From Streptomyces sp. MMG1121 (GTDB taxonomy: Bacteria; Actinomycetota; Actinomycetes; Streptomycetales; Streptomycetaceae), in assembly GCF_001280015.1 (NCBI RefSeq), contig NZ_LGDV01000195.1, positions 18,358 to 82,357 on the forward strand: 64,000 nt of DNA, written 5' to 3'. Below are positions 55,192 through 63,934 of the stretch, one piece after another. The translations under genes and the position numbers were made by a program. Within the stretch, counting starts at the first letter, position 1. Every line of letters starts with the position of its first letter. Below the pieces are notes generated by a model. The model ran no database searches, was not told the origin of the DNA, and was given only the letters and a program-made list of their open reading frames with translations.

Positions 55192-55728
55192 GTGTCCGAA
55201 ACTCACCACTCAACTGCCAACTCCGGGCCCGGCTCCCACTGTTCGAGCTGCGGAGCGCCCTACGGAGAAGGCGTATCCGGCTGGCCTCGTACCTGCCAGT
55301 CCTGCGGGAGCGTCGCCTACCGCAACCCGCTGCCGGTCGCGATCGCACTCCAGCCCGTGTACGACACCCAGGGCACGGCCCTGATCGTCATCACCCGCAC
55401 CATCGCCCCCGCGCGCGGAGGCACGGCCCTGCCCGGCGGCTACGTCGACGACCGGGAGGACTGGAAGCAGGCCGTCGTACGCGAACTCAAGGAGGAGACC
55501 GGCATCGACGCGGCCGCCCGAGACGTACGGCTCGTGGACGCCATGAGCTCGCTCGACGGGCACCTGCTGCTGTTCGGACTCCTCCCGGAACGCCCGGCCG
55601 AGGGACTGCCGCCCGCCGACCACACGGACGAGACCGAGGGCCGGCGGCTGCTGCGCCGGCCCGAAGAACTCGCCTTCCCGCTGCACACCGTGGCCGTACG
55701 GGCCTGGTTCGAGGGCCGGTACATCTGA
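55192..55728 (+). CDS. Nudix hydrolase with N-terminal zinc ribbon
   Basis: 178 residues. Residues 15-45 contain two CxxC pairs (CSSCG, CQSCG) of a zinc ribbon as in NudC/NadM-type proteins. The Nudix box is perfect: G-x5-E-x7-REL-x-EE-x-GI (about 83-105), so it hydrolyses a nucleoside-diphosphate linked compound with Mg. The precise substrate cannot be given. Divergent from the DUF35-thiolase pair and convergent with the GH31 gene, 10 nt apart. Confidence 0.9.
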   Translation: MSETHHSTANSGPGSHCSSCGAPYGEGVSGWPRTCQSCGSVAYRNPLPVAIALQPVYDTQGTALIVITRTIAPARGGTALPGGYVDDREDWKQAVVRELKEETGIDAAARDVRLVDAMSSLDGHLLLFGLLPERPAEGLPPADHTDETEGRRLLRRPEELAFPLHTVAVRAWFEGRYI

Positions 55729-55738
55729 GCCGCGCGGC

Positions 55739-58099
55739 TCAGCCGACCCCCCGCACCCGCACCGGGCAGGGCGGCTCACCCGAGCCCTCCCCGCCCACCC
55801 TGGTGACCACCACCTCCCGGCCCTGCCGGCGGGCGACGTAGCGTTCCGTCTCCGGCTCGTCCCATCCGTCGCCCGCGTCCGGCACGACCAGACCGCCCCC
55901 GGTCCGGCCCCGCGCGGGCGCCCACACCTCCAGCTCGAGACCGCCGTCGGCGCCCCGCACGGGAATGACCGCTCCTGCGCGCGCGAACACCGGTATCCGC
56001 GACAGCGGCGCGTCCACGAGCACCTGCGCCGGCCCCTCGTACGCCTGCTCCGTCACCGTGTCGTACCAGCGCCCCCGCGGCAGCTGCACCGCACGCCGGT
56101 CCGCACCCGGGTCCAGGACCGGGGCCACCAGCAGGGCGTCCCCGAGCAGAAACGTGTCCTCGCAGGCGCGCAGCGCCCGGTCCTCCGGAGCCCCCCACCA
56201 GAGCGGCCGGACGTACGGCGCACCGGTGCGCCGGGCCAGCTGCGCCAGCGTCACCCAGTACGGCCGCAGCCGTTGCCGTTCGTGCAGTGCCACGCGCGCG
56301 TGCTCCAGCACCTCGGCACCGAACTCCCAGGGCTCCCTGCGCCCCGCCCGCAGACTCGCGTGCGTACGGAACAGCGGCAGATACGCGCCGAGCTGGAACC
56401 ACCGCAGATACAGCTCCGGCGACGGGCTGCCGTCGAAACCCCCCACGTCCGGACCCGAGTACGGCACCCCGCACAGCCCGAGCCCCAGCACCAGCGACAG
56501 CGACGCCCGAAGGCCCGGCCAGCCCGTCGCCACATCTCCCGACCAGGAGCCCCCGTAGCGCTGCATCCCCGCCCAGCCCGAGCGCGAGAACAGGAACGGC
56601 CGCTCCCCGGGCGACAGCCGGCGCAGCCCCTCGTGACCCGCCCGGGCCATGCACAGCGCGTACACGTTGTGGGCTTCCCGATGGTCGCCGCCACGGCCCT
56701 CCAGGTCGTGTCGGGCCGAACGCGGGAGGGTCGGCTCACCGAAGGCGCTGAACGACGTCGGCTCGTCCATGTCGTGCCAGAACCCCGCGAAGCCCTGCGC
56801 CAGCCGCTCCGCGTAGAGCCCTGCCCACCACTCACGCACACGCGCGCGCGTGAAGTCCGGGAACACGGACTCACCGGCCCACGCCACACCCCGCACCGCG
56901 CGCCCGGCGGGGTCCCGCACGAACGCGTCCACGGCCGAACCGCTGTCGTACACGGCGTTGCCCGGCGCCGCCCTCACCGCCGGATCGACGATCGACACCA
57001 GCCGGATCCCGTCCCGGCGCAGCTCCTTTGCCAGCACCGGCAGCTCGGGGAACCGTTCCTGGTCGACGGTGAACACCTGGTGGTCGTCGTAGTGGTCGAT
57101 GTCCAGGTGCACGGCGTCCAGCGGCAGACCACGCTCCTGGTAGCCCGCCACGATCCGGCGCACCTCCTGCTCGCTGCCGAAACCCCAGCGCGCGTGATGG
57201 TGGCCGAGCGCCCACGCGGGCGGCAGCGCGGGCGCCCCGGTCAGCGAGGCCCACGTGTGCAGCACGCGCGCGGGAGTGCCCACCACCACCCAGCAACGCA
57301 ACGGACCGCCGTCCATCCGCACCTCGCAGCGACCCGCCCGGTCGTGCCCGGATCCGGCGCCCTCCTCACCCTCCCGCAGCACCACCGTGCCGTCCCACGA
57401 GGTGTCGTGGAACATCAGATGCGTGCCGGCGTCGGCCACCACGAGCTGCACCGGCATCGTCACAGACAACGGATCGGTGCCCGGCCCGAACGCCCGGCCC
57501 GGGTCGGTGTTCCACAGCCGGTACGCGCCGTCCCGCAGCCGGGGCCCAGAGGCCCGCCCGCCCAGCCCGAAGAACCGGGCGTCCGCCGCCACCTCCGACC
57601 GCTGCATCCACCGCGCGGTACCCCCGCCGACCGGCTCCCACCAACGAGGCGGCAGATCCCGCCGCAGGGTCACCCCGCCCGGCGTGCACACCTGCACCGC
57701 ACCGTGCCGCGAGACGACGACCGTGACACGCTCGGCGACCACCCGCCAGCCACCGTCCTTGTCCGGCTCCAGCACCGCCCGCGGATCCGGCTCCGGACAG
57801 CTCCCCGCGAGCGCGTACGACGGCAGCGGACCCGCCCCGTCCCAACCCCAGAACACCGCCCCGTTCACCGCGACCGTGATCCGCAGCTCGGACCGCCCGA
57901 ACCGGATGACACCGCCCCCGGGCCCCGGCTCCACACCCTCCACCTGCCCCGGGACCCGCGCCCGCTCGGTCCCCCGCCGCGGCAGCCCGGCGGCGTCGAT
58001 CCGCCTCCTGCGCCATGCGGCACGAACGGTACGCAACCCCCGAGCTGCTCTCCCCGAACCGACCACACTCACCGAACGCACCAGGTCACGACCGTCCAT
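55739..58099 (-). CDS. GH31 family glycoside hydrolase (alpha-glucosidase-like)
   Basis: 786 residues. An N-terminal beta-sandwich (to about 270; FFGLGGRASGPRL) leads to a TIM barrel with PPAWALGHHHARWGFGS, the nucleophile D443 in GFWHDMDEPTSF and the acid/base D522 in GGSWSGDV. Beta domains close the protein. Lacks a signal peptide, so it acts inside the cell on alpha-linked glucosides or xylosides, with retention. ATG at 58099 was chosen because AGGGTGAG lies in front; GTG at 58108 is possible. Divergent from the acetoacetyl-CoA synthetase gene. Confidence 0.9.
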   Translation of the reverse strand: MDGRDLVRSVSVVGSGRAARGLRTVRAAWRRRRIDAAGLPRRGTERARVPGQVEGVEPGPGGGVIRFGRSELRITVAVNGAVFWGWDGAGPLPSYALAGSCPEPDPRAVLEPDKDGGWRVVAERVTVVVSRHGAVQVCTPGGVTLRRDLPPRWWEPVGGGTARWMQRSEVAADARFFGLGGRASGPRLRDGAYRLWNTDPGRAFGPGTDPLSVTMPVQLVVADAGTHLMFHDTSWDGTVVLREGEEGAGSGHDRAGRCEVRMDGGPLRCWVVVGTPARVLHTWASLTGAPALPPAWALGHHHARWGFGSEQEVRRIVAGYQERGLPLDAVHLDIDHYDDHQVFTVDQERFPELPVLAKELRRDGIRLVSIVDPAVRAAPGNAVYDSGSAVDAFVRDPAGRAVRGVAWAGESVFPDFTRARVREWWAGLYAERLAQGFAGFWHDMDEPTSFSAFGEPTLPRSARHDLEGRGGDHREAHNVYALCMARAGHEGLRRLSPGERPFLFSRSGWAGMQRYGGSWSGDVATGWPGLRASLSLVLGLGLCGVPYSGPDVGGFDGSPSPELYLRWFQLGAYLPLFRTHASLRAGRREPWEFGAEVLEHARVALHERQRLRPYWVTLAQLARRTGAPYVRPLWWGAPEDRALRACEDTFLLGDALLVAPVLDPGADRRAVQLPRGRWYDTVTEQAYEGPAQVLVDAPLSRIPVFARAGAVIPVRGADGGLELEVWAPARGRTGGGLVVPDAGDGWDEPETERYVARRQGREVVVTRVGGEGSGEPPCPVRVRGVG

Positions 58100-58313
58100 G
58101 TTGCTCACCCTGCCACTGAGCGCCCCACGCGTGCGTGTCGTTCAACTGCCGTTCACCAGTGTTGGGACCACATCTTCACGACACCGACTATGTGGGGCGC
58201 GCCCTGGTGTAGAAGTCGATCACATGGCATCGTCCCTGTCAGCCGCGTCACGCGCACACCCCAGCCCGTGCGCGGACCGACGCCCACGACGCGCACAGCC
58301 CGGGAGCCGCCCC

Positions 58314-60281
58314 ATGTCGACCGCGAACCCCCAGCCGCTCTGGCAGCCCGATCCCGAGCGGATCGCCCAGGCCCGCATCACCCAGTTCCAGGCATGGGCC
58401 GCCGACCACCACGGCGCCCCGGCCGACGGCGGCTACCCGGCCCTCCACCAGTGGTCCGTCGACCAGCTCGACACCTTCTGGAAAGCCGTCACCGAGTACT
58501 TCGACGTACGCTTCTCGACCCCCTACGCACGCGTGCTCGGCGACCGCTCGATGCCCGGCGCCCCGTGGTTCTCCGGAGCGACTCTCAACTACGCCGAACA
58601 CGCCCTGCGGGCCGCAGCCGACCGCGCCGACGAACCCGCCCTGCTGTACGTGGACGAGACCCACGAACCGCGCCCGGTGACCTGGTCCGCACTGCGCCGC
58701 CAGGTCGGCTCCCTCGCCGCCGCGCTCCGCACCCTCGGCGTCCGCCCCGGCGACCGCGTCAGCGGCTACCTCCCCAACATCCCCCAGGCCGTCGTCGCCC
58801 TGCTCGCCTCGGCCTCCGTCGGCGCCGTCTGGACCTCCTGCGCCCCCGACTTCGGCGCCCGCAGCGTCCTCGACCGCTTCCGGCAGGTCGAACCCGTCGT
58901 CCTGTTCACCGTCGACGGCTACCGCTACGGCGGCAAGGAGCACGACCGCCGCGAGATCGTCGCCGAACTCCGCCGCGAACTGCCCACCCTGCGCGCCGTC
59001 GTCCACATCCCGCTCCTCGGCACCGAGGCACCCGAGGGCGCCCTGGACTGGTCGGCCCTGACCTCGGCCGACGCCGAGCCCGTCTTCGAACAGGTCCCGT
59101 TCGACCACCCGCTCTGGGTGCTCTACTCCTCGGGCACGACCGGCCTGCCCAAGGCCATCGTCCAGTCCCAGGGCGGCATCCTCGTCGAACACCTCAAACA
59201 GCTCGGCCTGCACTGCGACCTCGGCCCCCAGGACCGTTTCTTCTGGTACACCTCGACCGGCTGGATGATGTGGAACTTCCTCGTCTCCGGCCTCCTCACG
59301 GGCACGACGATCGTCCTGTACGACGGCAGCCCCGGCTACCCCGACACCGGCGCCCAGTGGCGCATCGCCGAACGCACCCGGACCACCCTCTACGGCACCT
59401 CCGCCGCCTACGTCATGGCCTGCCGCAAAGCCGGCGTCCACCCCTCCCGCGACTTCGACCTCTCCACCGTGAAGTGCGTCGCCACCACCGGCTCGCCCCT
59501 GCCGCCCGACGGCTTCCGCTGGTTGCACGACGAGGTCCGCGACGACCTCTGGATCGCGTCCGTCAGCGGCGGCACGGACGTCTGCTCCTGCTTCGCCGGA
59601 GCCGTACCGACCCTCCCCGTGTACACCGGTGAACTCCAGGCCCCCGGCCTCGGCACCGACCTGCAGGCCTGGGACCCGAGCGGCAAACCCGTCATCGACG
59701 AGGTCGGCGAACTGGTCGTCACCCAACCCATGCCGTCCATGCCGGTCCGCTTCTGGAACGACCCCGACGGCAGCCGCTACCACGACAGTTACTTCGACAC
59801 CTACCCCGGCGTCTGGCGCCACGGCGACTGGATCACCCTCACCTCACGCGGCACCGTGATCATCCACGGCCGCTCCGACTCCACCCTCAACCGGCAGGGC
59901 GTCCGCATGGGCTCGGCCGACATCTACGAGGTCGTCGAGCGCCTGCCCGAGATCAAGGAATCCCTCGTCATCGGCATCGAGCAGCCAGACGGCGGCTACT
60001 GGATGCCGCTCTTCGTGCACCTCGCACCCGGCGCGGTCCTCGACGAGGCACTCCTGAACCGCGTCAAGCGGGCCATCCGCGAACAGCTCTCGCCGCGCCA
60101 CGTGCCCGACGAGATCATCGAGGTGCCCGGCGTCCCGCACACCCTCACCGGCAAGCGCATCGAAGTCCCCGTCAAGCGCCTCCTGCAAGGCACCCCCCTG
60201 GAGAAGGCGGTCAACCCCGGATCCATCGACAACCTCTCCCTGCTGGGCTTCTACGAGGAACTCGCCCGCAAACGCGCCTGA
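58314..60281 (+). CDS. Acetoacetyl-CoA synthetase (acetoacetate-CoA ligase)
   Basis: 655 residues, ANL superfamily. The N-terminus with FWKAVTEYFDV and NYAEHAL is typical of acetoacetyl/acetyl-CoA synthetases. The P-loop is LYSSGTTGLPKAIVQ, followed by the adenylate motifs TSTGWMMWNFL, HGDWITLTSRGTVIIHGRSD and the C-terminal lysine segment TLTGKRIEVPVKRLL. LIGxSxGGTD is represented by SVSGGTDVCSCF. It activates acetoacetate at the expense of ATP to AMP, feeding ketone bodies or leucine breakdown into acetyl-CoA pools. ATG preceded by GGGAG; followed by a terminator. Confidence 0.93.
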   Translation: MSTANPQPLWQPDPERIAQARITQFQAWAADHHGAPADGGYPALHQWSVDQLDTFWKAVTEYFDVRFSTPYARVLGDRSMPGAPWFSGATLNYAEHALRAAADRADEPALLYVDETHEPRPVTWSALRRQVGSLAAALRTLGVRPGDRVSGYLPNIPQAVVALLASASVGAVWTSCAPDFGARSVLDRFRQVEPVVLFTVDGYRYGGKEHDRREIVAELRRELPTLRAVVHIPLLGTEAPEGALDWSALTSADAEPVFEQVPFDHPLWVLYSSGTTGLPKAIVQSQGGILVEHLKQLGLHCDLGPQDRFFWYTSTGWMMWNFLVSGLLTGTTIVLYDGSPGYPDTGAQWRIAERTRTTLYGTSAAYVMACRKAGVHPSRDFDLSTVKCVATTGSPLPPDGFRWLHDEVRDDLWIASVSGGTDVCSCFAGAVPTLPVYTGELQAPGLGTDLQAWDPSGKPVIDEVGELVVTQPMPSMPVRFWNDPDGSRYHDSYFDTYPGVWRHGDWITLTSRGTVIIHGRSDSTLNRQGVRMGSADIYEVVERLPEIKESLVIGIEQPDGGYWMPLFVHLAPGAVLDEALLNRVKRAIREQLSPRHVPDEIIEVPGVPHTLTGKRIEVPVKRLLQGTPLEKAVNPGSIDNLSLLGFYEELARKRA

Positions 60282-60331
60282 ACCGACCCCGGGACCACCT
60301 GCGCGAACGATCGCACGTCTCGCCCCCGACC

Positions 60332-60363
60332 ACCGGCGGCACCGCGTTGTCAGTGCCGCCGGT
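60332..60363 (+). terminator. Terminator after the acetoacetyl-CoA synthetase gene
   Basis: Perfect 11-bp arms (60332-60342, 60353-60363) with a 10-nt loop, 50 nt past the stop and before the next gene on the same strand. Confidence 0.65.
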
Positions 60364-60406
60364 TACGGTGAGTGAGCATTGATCGACCGCGCACTTTGGG
60401 GGAAAC

Positions 60407-61300
60407 ATGGCGCACACCGACCACCAGGCCATGCGACGCGTCCTGCGCCGCGAGATCGCCGGCACCATCGGTCTGCTCACCGACGAACACGACTTCCGCG
60501 CCATGCGGCGCTACCGCAGCTTCACCTTCGACGACCACACGGCCTACCTCCAGCAGGTCGAGGCCGTCCTCAAGAACCGCGCCGCCCAGGGCAACCACAC
60601 CACACTCGCCCTGTTCGACCCCGAGGACTACGCCGTCTACTGCGCGGACACCGGCCTGGACCCGGAAGCGGCGGCCAGCAGGACCAGGTTCACGGCCGAA
60701 CTCGCGGCCACGGGCCCCACCATCCCCTACGACGGCCGTCCCCTCACCACCCTCGTACCGGCCCTCGTGGACGAGGCCGTACGCCAGGCCACCTGGGAGT
60801 ACGCCACCACCCTGCTGGCCCGCCTCGGCCCCTGCCCCACCTGCGGCGAGGACATCGGCAGGGCCGCCTTCACCCGCGCCTCCGCCCTCCTCGTCCGCAT
60901 CCTCGACACCGCACCGCCCGGCGACCGCCACCTCGTGGCCAGCGTCTCCGGACCACCGGAGACCCTCATCTCCGTCCTGCACGGAGATGACGACGGCCAC
61001 GGCGGCACCCGCCTCGACGAGGCCGACGCCCTGGAATTCACCAGCGTCCTCGCGCTCGGCCTCGCGACCCGCAGCCCCGGCGGACTCGTCATCCGCACCA
61101 GCCGCCCCGAGACGGCCGACCGCATCTACGGCTGGCGGCTGCGCACCGGCGGCCTCGAACCACTCACCGCGTCCGAAGTGTTCGACGCCTACTGCACCGA
61201 CGTCGAGTCCGGCGACCTCATCTCCCCGGAGTCCGGCGTCGACTACTGCGAGCCACCCGACCTCGGACAGGACAGCACCGCCCCGGGCCACCGTCACTGA
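60407..61300 (+). CDS. Conserved hypothetical protein
   Basis: 297 residues, soluble, acidic in the C-terminus. An N-terminal helical region (RRVLRREIAGTIGLLTDEHDFRAMRRYRSF) precedes a central domain with CPTCGED (one CxxC), LVASVSGPPETLISVLHGDD and a final alpha/beta part (GGLVIRTSRPETADRIYGWRL). GGGGGAAAC precedes the ATG. No function recognised; it stands alone between two terminators, upstream of (convergent with) ptsI, an arrangement that may be conserved in Streptomyces. Confidence 0.8.
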   Translation: MAHTDHQAMRRVLRREIAGTIGLLTDEHDFRAMRRYRSFTFDDHTAYLQQVEAVLKNRAAQGNHTTLALFDPEDYAVYCADTGLDPEAAASRTRFTAELAATGPTIPYDGRPLTTLVPALVDEAVRQATWEYATTLLARLGPCPTCGEDIGRAAFTRASALLVRILDTAPPGDRHLVASVSGPPETLISVLHGDDDGHGGTRLDEADALEFTSVLALGLATRSPGGLVIRTSRPETADRIYGWRLRTGGLEPLTASEVFDAYCTDVESGDLISPESGVDYCEPPDLGQDSTAPGHRH

Positions 61301-61324
61301 CCACACACCACACACCGACACGCG

Positions 61325-61359
61325 TCAGGGGCGCCCCACCCAAGGCGGGACGCCCCTGA
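61325..61359. terminator. Bidirectional terminator between the hypothetical gene and ptsI
   Basis: TCAGGGGCG (61325-61333) pairs perfectly with CGCCCCTGA (61351-61359) over a 17-nt loop, in the 90-bp convergent space. Confidence 0.7.
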
Positions 61360-61390
61360 ACCCGGCACACCGGACGCGGTGGCCGGTCGG

Positions 61391-63061
61391 CTACTCGCCG
61401 GACAGCACCGCCTGGGCAGCGCTGCGCGCCTCCTCGGCACTGTCCGCCGCACGCGCGGCCGCCGCGGCCCGCTCGCACTGCGCCAGCGTGTATTTCGCCA
61501 GCGTCGCCCGGACATAAGGAATCGACGCCGACCCCATGGACAGGGAGGTGACACCCAGACCGGTCAGCACACAGGCCAGCAGCGGGTCCGACGCGGCCTC
61601 GCCGCACACACCACAGCTCTTGCCCTCGGCACCGGCCGCCTCGGCGGACAGTGCCACCAGGTCGAGCAGCGCCGGCTGCCACGGATCCTGCAGCCGGGAC
61701 ACCGCGCCGACCTGCCGGTCGGCCGCGAAGGTGTACTGCGCGAGGTCGTTGGTCCCCAGCGACAGGAACTCGACCTCCTGCAGGATCGAACGCGCCCGCA
61801 GCGCGGCCGACGGGATCTCCACCATCGCGCCGAACTTGGCCCGCAGCCCCGCCTCACGGCACGCGTCGGCGAACGCCTTCGCGTCCGCGCGGTCCGCCAC
61901 CATGGGCGCCATGACCTCGAGGTAGACGGGCAGCCCCTCGGCGGCCTTGGCCAGCGCGGTCAGCTGCGTACGCAAAACCTCCGGGTGGTCCAGCAGCGTC
62001 CGCAGACCCCGCACGCCCAGCGCGGGGTTGGGCTCGTCCGCCGGCGTCAGGAACTCCAGCGGCTTGTCCGCACCCGCGTCCAGCACACGCACGACCACAC
62101 GGCCCTCGGGGAACGCCTCCAGCACCTGCCGGTAGGCCTCTACCTGCTTCTCCTCGGAAGGAGCGTTCTTGCTGTCGTCCAGGAACAGGAACTCGGTGCG
62201 GAACAGACCGACGCCCTCGGCCCCGGCCTCCATCGCGGCCGGCACGTCCGCCGGGCCGCCCACGTTGGCCAGCAGCGGCACCTTGTGGCCGTCCGCGGTC
62301 GCACCCGGCCCGGTCGACGCGGCCAGCGCGGCCTTGCGCGCGGCGGCCGCGGCTTCCAGCTCCGCCTTCTTCGCCTCGCTCGGATTCACGAAGATGTCAC
62401 CGGTGCTGCCATCGACGGCGATCACCGTGCCCTCGGCCAGCTCACCCGCGCCCGGCAGGGCCACGACCGCCGGCACACCCAGCGCCCGCGCCAGGATCGC
62501 GCTGTGACTGGTCGGCCCGCCCTCCTCGGTCACGAAACCGAGCACCAGAGACGGGTCCAGCAGTGCGGTGTCGGCAGGAGCCAGATCCCGGGCCACGAGC
62601 ACATAGGGCTGGTCACTGTCCGGGACACCCGGCATCGGAACGCCCAGCAGCCGAGCGACGATACGATTCCGCACGTCATCGAGGTCGGCCACACGACCGG
62701 CGAGGTACTCACCGGCGCCGGCCAGCAGCTCGCGGTACGCCGCGAACGCGTCGTACACGGCACGCTCGGCGGTGCTGCCCACGGCGATCCGCCGGTCCAC
62801 ATCGGCCATCAGCTCGGGGTCCTGGGCCATCATGGCCTGTGCCTCGAGCACCGCCTGGGCCTCGCCACCGGCCAGATTGCCGCGTGCCGTCAGATCGGCG
62901 GCGACGGCGTCCACCGCCTGACGGGCGCGCCCCTGTTCCCGCTCGGCCTCTTCCGCGGGAATCTGCTTGGCCGGCGGCTCCAGCACCGCCGTGCCCATGT
63001 GCCGGACCTCGCCGATGGCCACGCCATGGCTCACGCCCACGCCTCGCAGCGTTGTCTCCAT
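61391..63061 (-). CDS. ptsI: PTS enzyme I (phosphoenolpyruvate-protein phosphotransferase)
   Basis: 556 residues, full length. The N-terminal HPr-binding and phosphohistidine domains carry the active-site H186 in GGPTSHSAILARAL. The C-terminal PEP-binding TIM barrel includes LFRTEFLFLD, the LSLGTNDLAQYTFA motif and the catalytic Cys in SCGVCGEAASDP. It moves the phosphoryl group from PEP to HPr in the cytoplasm and starts all PTS sugar uptake, including N-acetylglucosamine. Downstream of crr by 79 nt; transcribed with it from the DasR-controlled promoter. Confidence 0.97.
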   Translation of the reverse strand: METTLRGVGVSHGVAIGEVRHMGTAVLEPPAKQIPAEEAEREQGRARQAVDAVAADLTARGNLAGGEAQAVLEAQAMMAQDPELMADVDRRIAVGSTAERAVYDAFAAYRELLAGAGEYLAGRVADLDDVRNRIVARLLGVPMPGVPDSDQPYVLVARDLAPADTALLDPSLVLGFVTEEGGPTSHSAILARALGVPAVVALPGAGELAEGTVIAVDGSTGDIFVNPSEAKKAELEAAAAARKAALAASTGPGATADGHKVPLLANVGGPADVPAAMEAGAEGVGLFRTEFLFLDDSKNAPSEEKQVEAYRQVLEAFPEGRVVVRVLDAGADKPLEFLTPADEPNPALGVRGLRTLLDHPEVLRTQLTALAKAAEGLPVYLEVMAPMVADRADAKAFADACREAGLRAKFGAMVEIPSAALRARSILQEVEFLSLGTNDLAQYTFAADRQVGAVSRLQDPWQPALLDLVALSAEAAGAEGKSCGVCGEAASDPLLACVLTGLGVTSLSMGSASIPYVRATLAKYTLAQCERAAAAARAADSAEEARSAAQAVLSGE

Positions 63062-63140
63062 CTCACCCGTCTCCGATAGTGCGGCGGGTCCCGCCGCCGC
63101 GGTGGTTTTCCTGTCCGCCGCCCGTACGGCGGCGCTGCCG

Positions 63141-63590
63141 TCAGTTCCAGGCGAAGAGGTCGTCGCCGGCCTTCACATCACCGCTGTCACGGAGTTCGGA
63201 GAGGGACTCGGCGGTGGCTTCGAGCGCGACGACGGGGCAGACCGGCGACTTGCCGGCGGCCTCGACGGCGGCGGGGTTCCAGCGCACGATGGCCTGGCCC
63301 CGCGTCACGGTGTCGCCCTTGTTGACGAGCAGCTCGAAGCCCTCGCCGTTGAGCTGAACGGTGTCGATGCCGAGGTGGGTGAGGACACCGTGCCCCTCCC
63401 CGTCGACCACGACGAAGGCGTGCGGGTGCAGGGAAACGATGACGCCGTCCACGGGCGCCACGGCCTCGGAGGATTCACGCACAGGGTCGATGGCAGTGCC
63501 CGGGCCGACCATGGCCCCGGAGAAGACCGGATCCGGCACGGCGGCCAGTCCGATGGCGCGTCCAGCGAGAGGGGACGTCACGGTGGTCAT
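63141..63590 (-). CDS. crr: PTS glucose-type enzyme IIA (Crr)
   Basis: 149 residues, EIIA-Glc fold: flat beta-sandwich with the phosphorylated H72 in VLTHLGIDTVQL and the supporting His in SLHPHAFVVV. It passes phosphate to NagE2-type permeases and, in Streptomyces, helps link GlcNAc uptake to development. GGGAGG before the ATG. Promoter and a perfect dre palindrome lie about 110-130 bp upstream. Confidence 0.95.
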   Translation of the reverse strand: MTTVTSPLAGRAIGLAAVPDPVFSGAMVGPGTAIDPVRESSEAVAPVDGVIVSLHPHAFVVVDGEGHGVLTHLGIDTVQLNGEGFELLVNKGDTVTRGQAIVRWNPAAVEAAGKSPVCPVVALEATAESLSELRDSGDVKAGDDLFAWN

Positions 63591-63691
63591 GGGAAGCCTC
63601 CCAGAAGTGGAGCTGCTTACGGGCCGTCACTGGCTGTCCCGGACGGCACTGAGCAGCAGGGTATGTCATAGGAAGTTGGGGTTCCGTATGG

Positions 63692-63721
63692 AAGCTACCA
63701 GTTAGTGGTCTAGACCACCAA
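63692..63721 (-). promoter_or_regulatory. Candidate crr-ptsI promoter
   Basis: Minus-strand TTGGTG (63716-63721) and TAGCTT (63692-63697) are 18 bp apart. The dre palindrome (63705-63718) lies within the spacer and overlaps the -35, so bound DasR would block RNA polymerase. Confidence 0.55.
63705..63718. promoter_or_regulatory. Perfect DasR-responsive element (dre)
   Basis: GTGGTCTAGACCAC is a perfect 14-bp palindrome; including flanks it matches dre consensus ACTGGTCTAGACCACT at nearly every position. DasR control of crr-ptsI is established in S. coelicolor. Confidence 0.88.
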
Positions 63722-63731
63722 CCCAGCGGAT

Positions 63732-63761
63732 TTGCACCGTCTTCAAGGCTCCGTGTACAGT
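63732..63761 (+). promoter_or_regulatory. Strong promoter of the rRNA operon (upstream P)
   Basis: TTGCAC (63732-63737) and TACAGT (63756-63761) are 18 bp apart, near consensus for the principal sigma factor and like rrn promoters of Streptomyces. It points into the 16S leader at the end of the window. Confidence 0.65.
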
Positions 63762-63867
63762 CGTACTCCTGCTTGGGCCTGAGGGGCGCGACAGCGTCCC
63801 TGCTCAGCAGCACCCAAACTTGTCAGATCCTATCTCTGGGTCTCCTTCTGCATGCCTGCAGGGGGTG

Positions 63868-63897
63868 GTCAGAGAGGCGGAAAAACCCTGATAGAGT
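63868..63897 (+). promoter_or_regulatory. Second candidate rRNA promoter
   Basis: TAGAGT (63892-63897) follows an A-rich spacer; the -35 (GTCAGA at 63868-63873, 18 bp) is weak. Multiple tandem promoters are normal for Streptomyces rrn operons. Confidence 0.45.
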
Positions 63898-63934
63898 TTG
63901 GAACACCGAAGGGAAGCCCGGAGGAAAGCCCGAG

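Noticed and set aside
56273..59632. 1119-codon open frame on the plus strand
   Set aside because: Arg/Pro/His-rich composition and no family motifs; it is antisense to the GH31 gene and out of frame with acetoacetyl-CoA synthetase. A typical high-G+C shadow.
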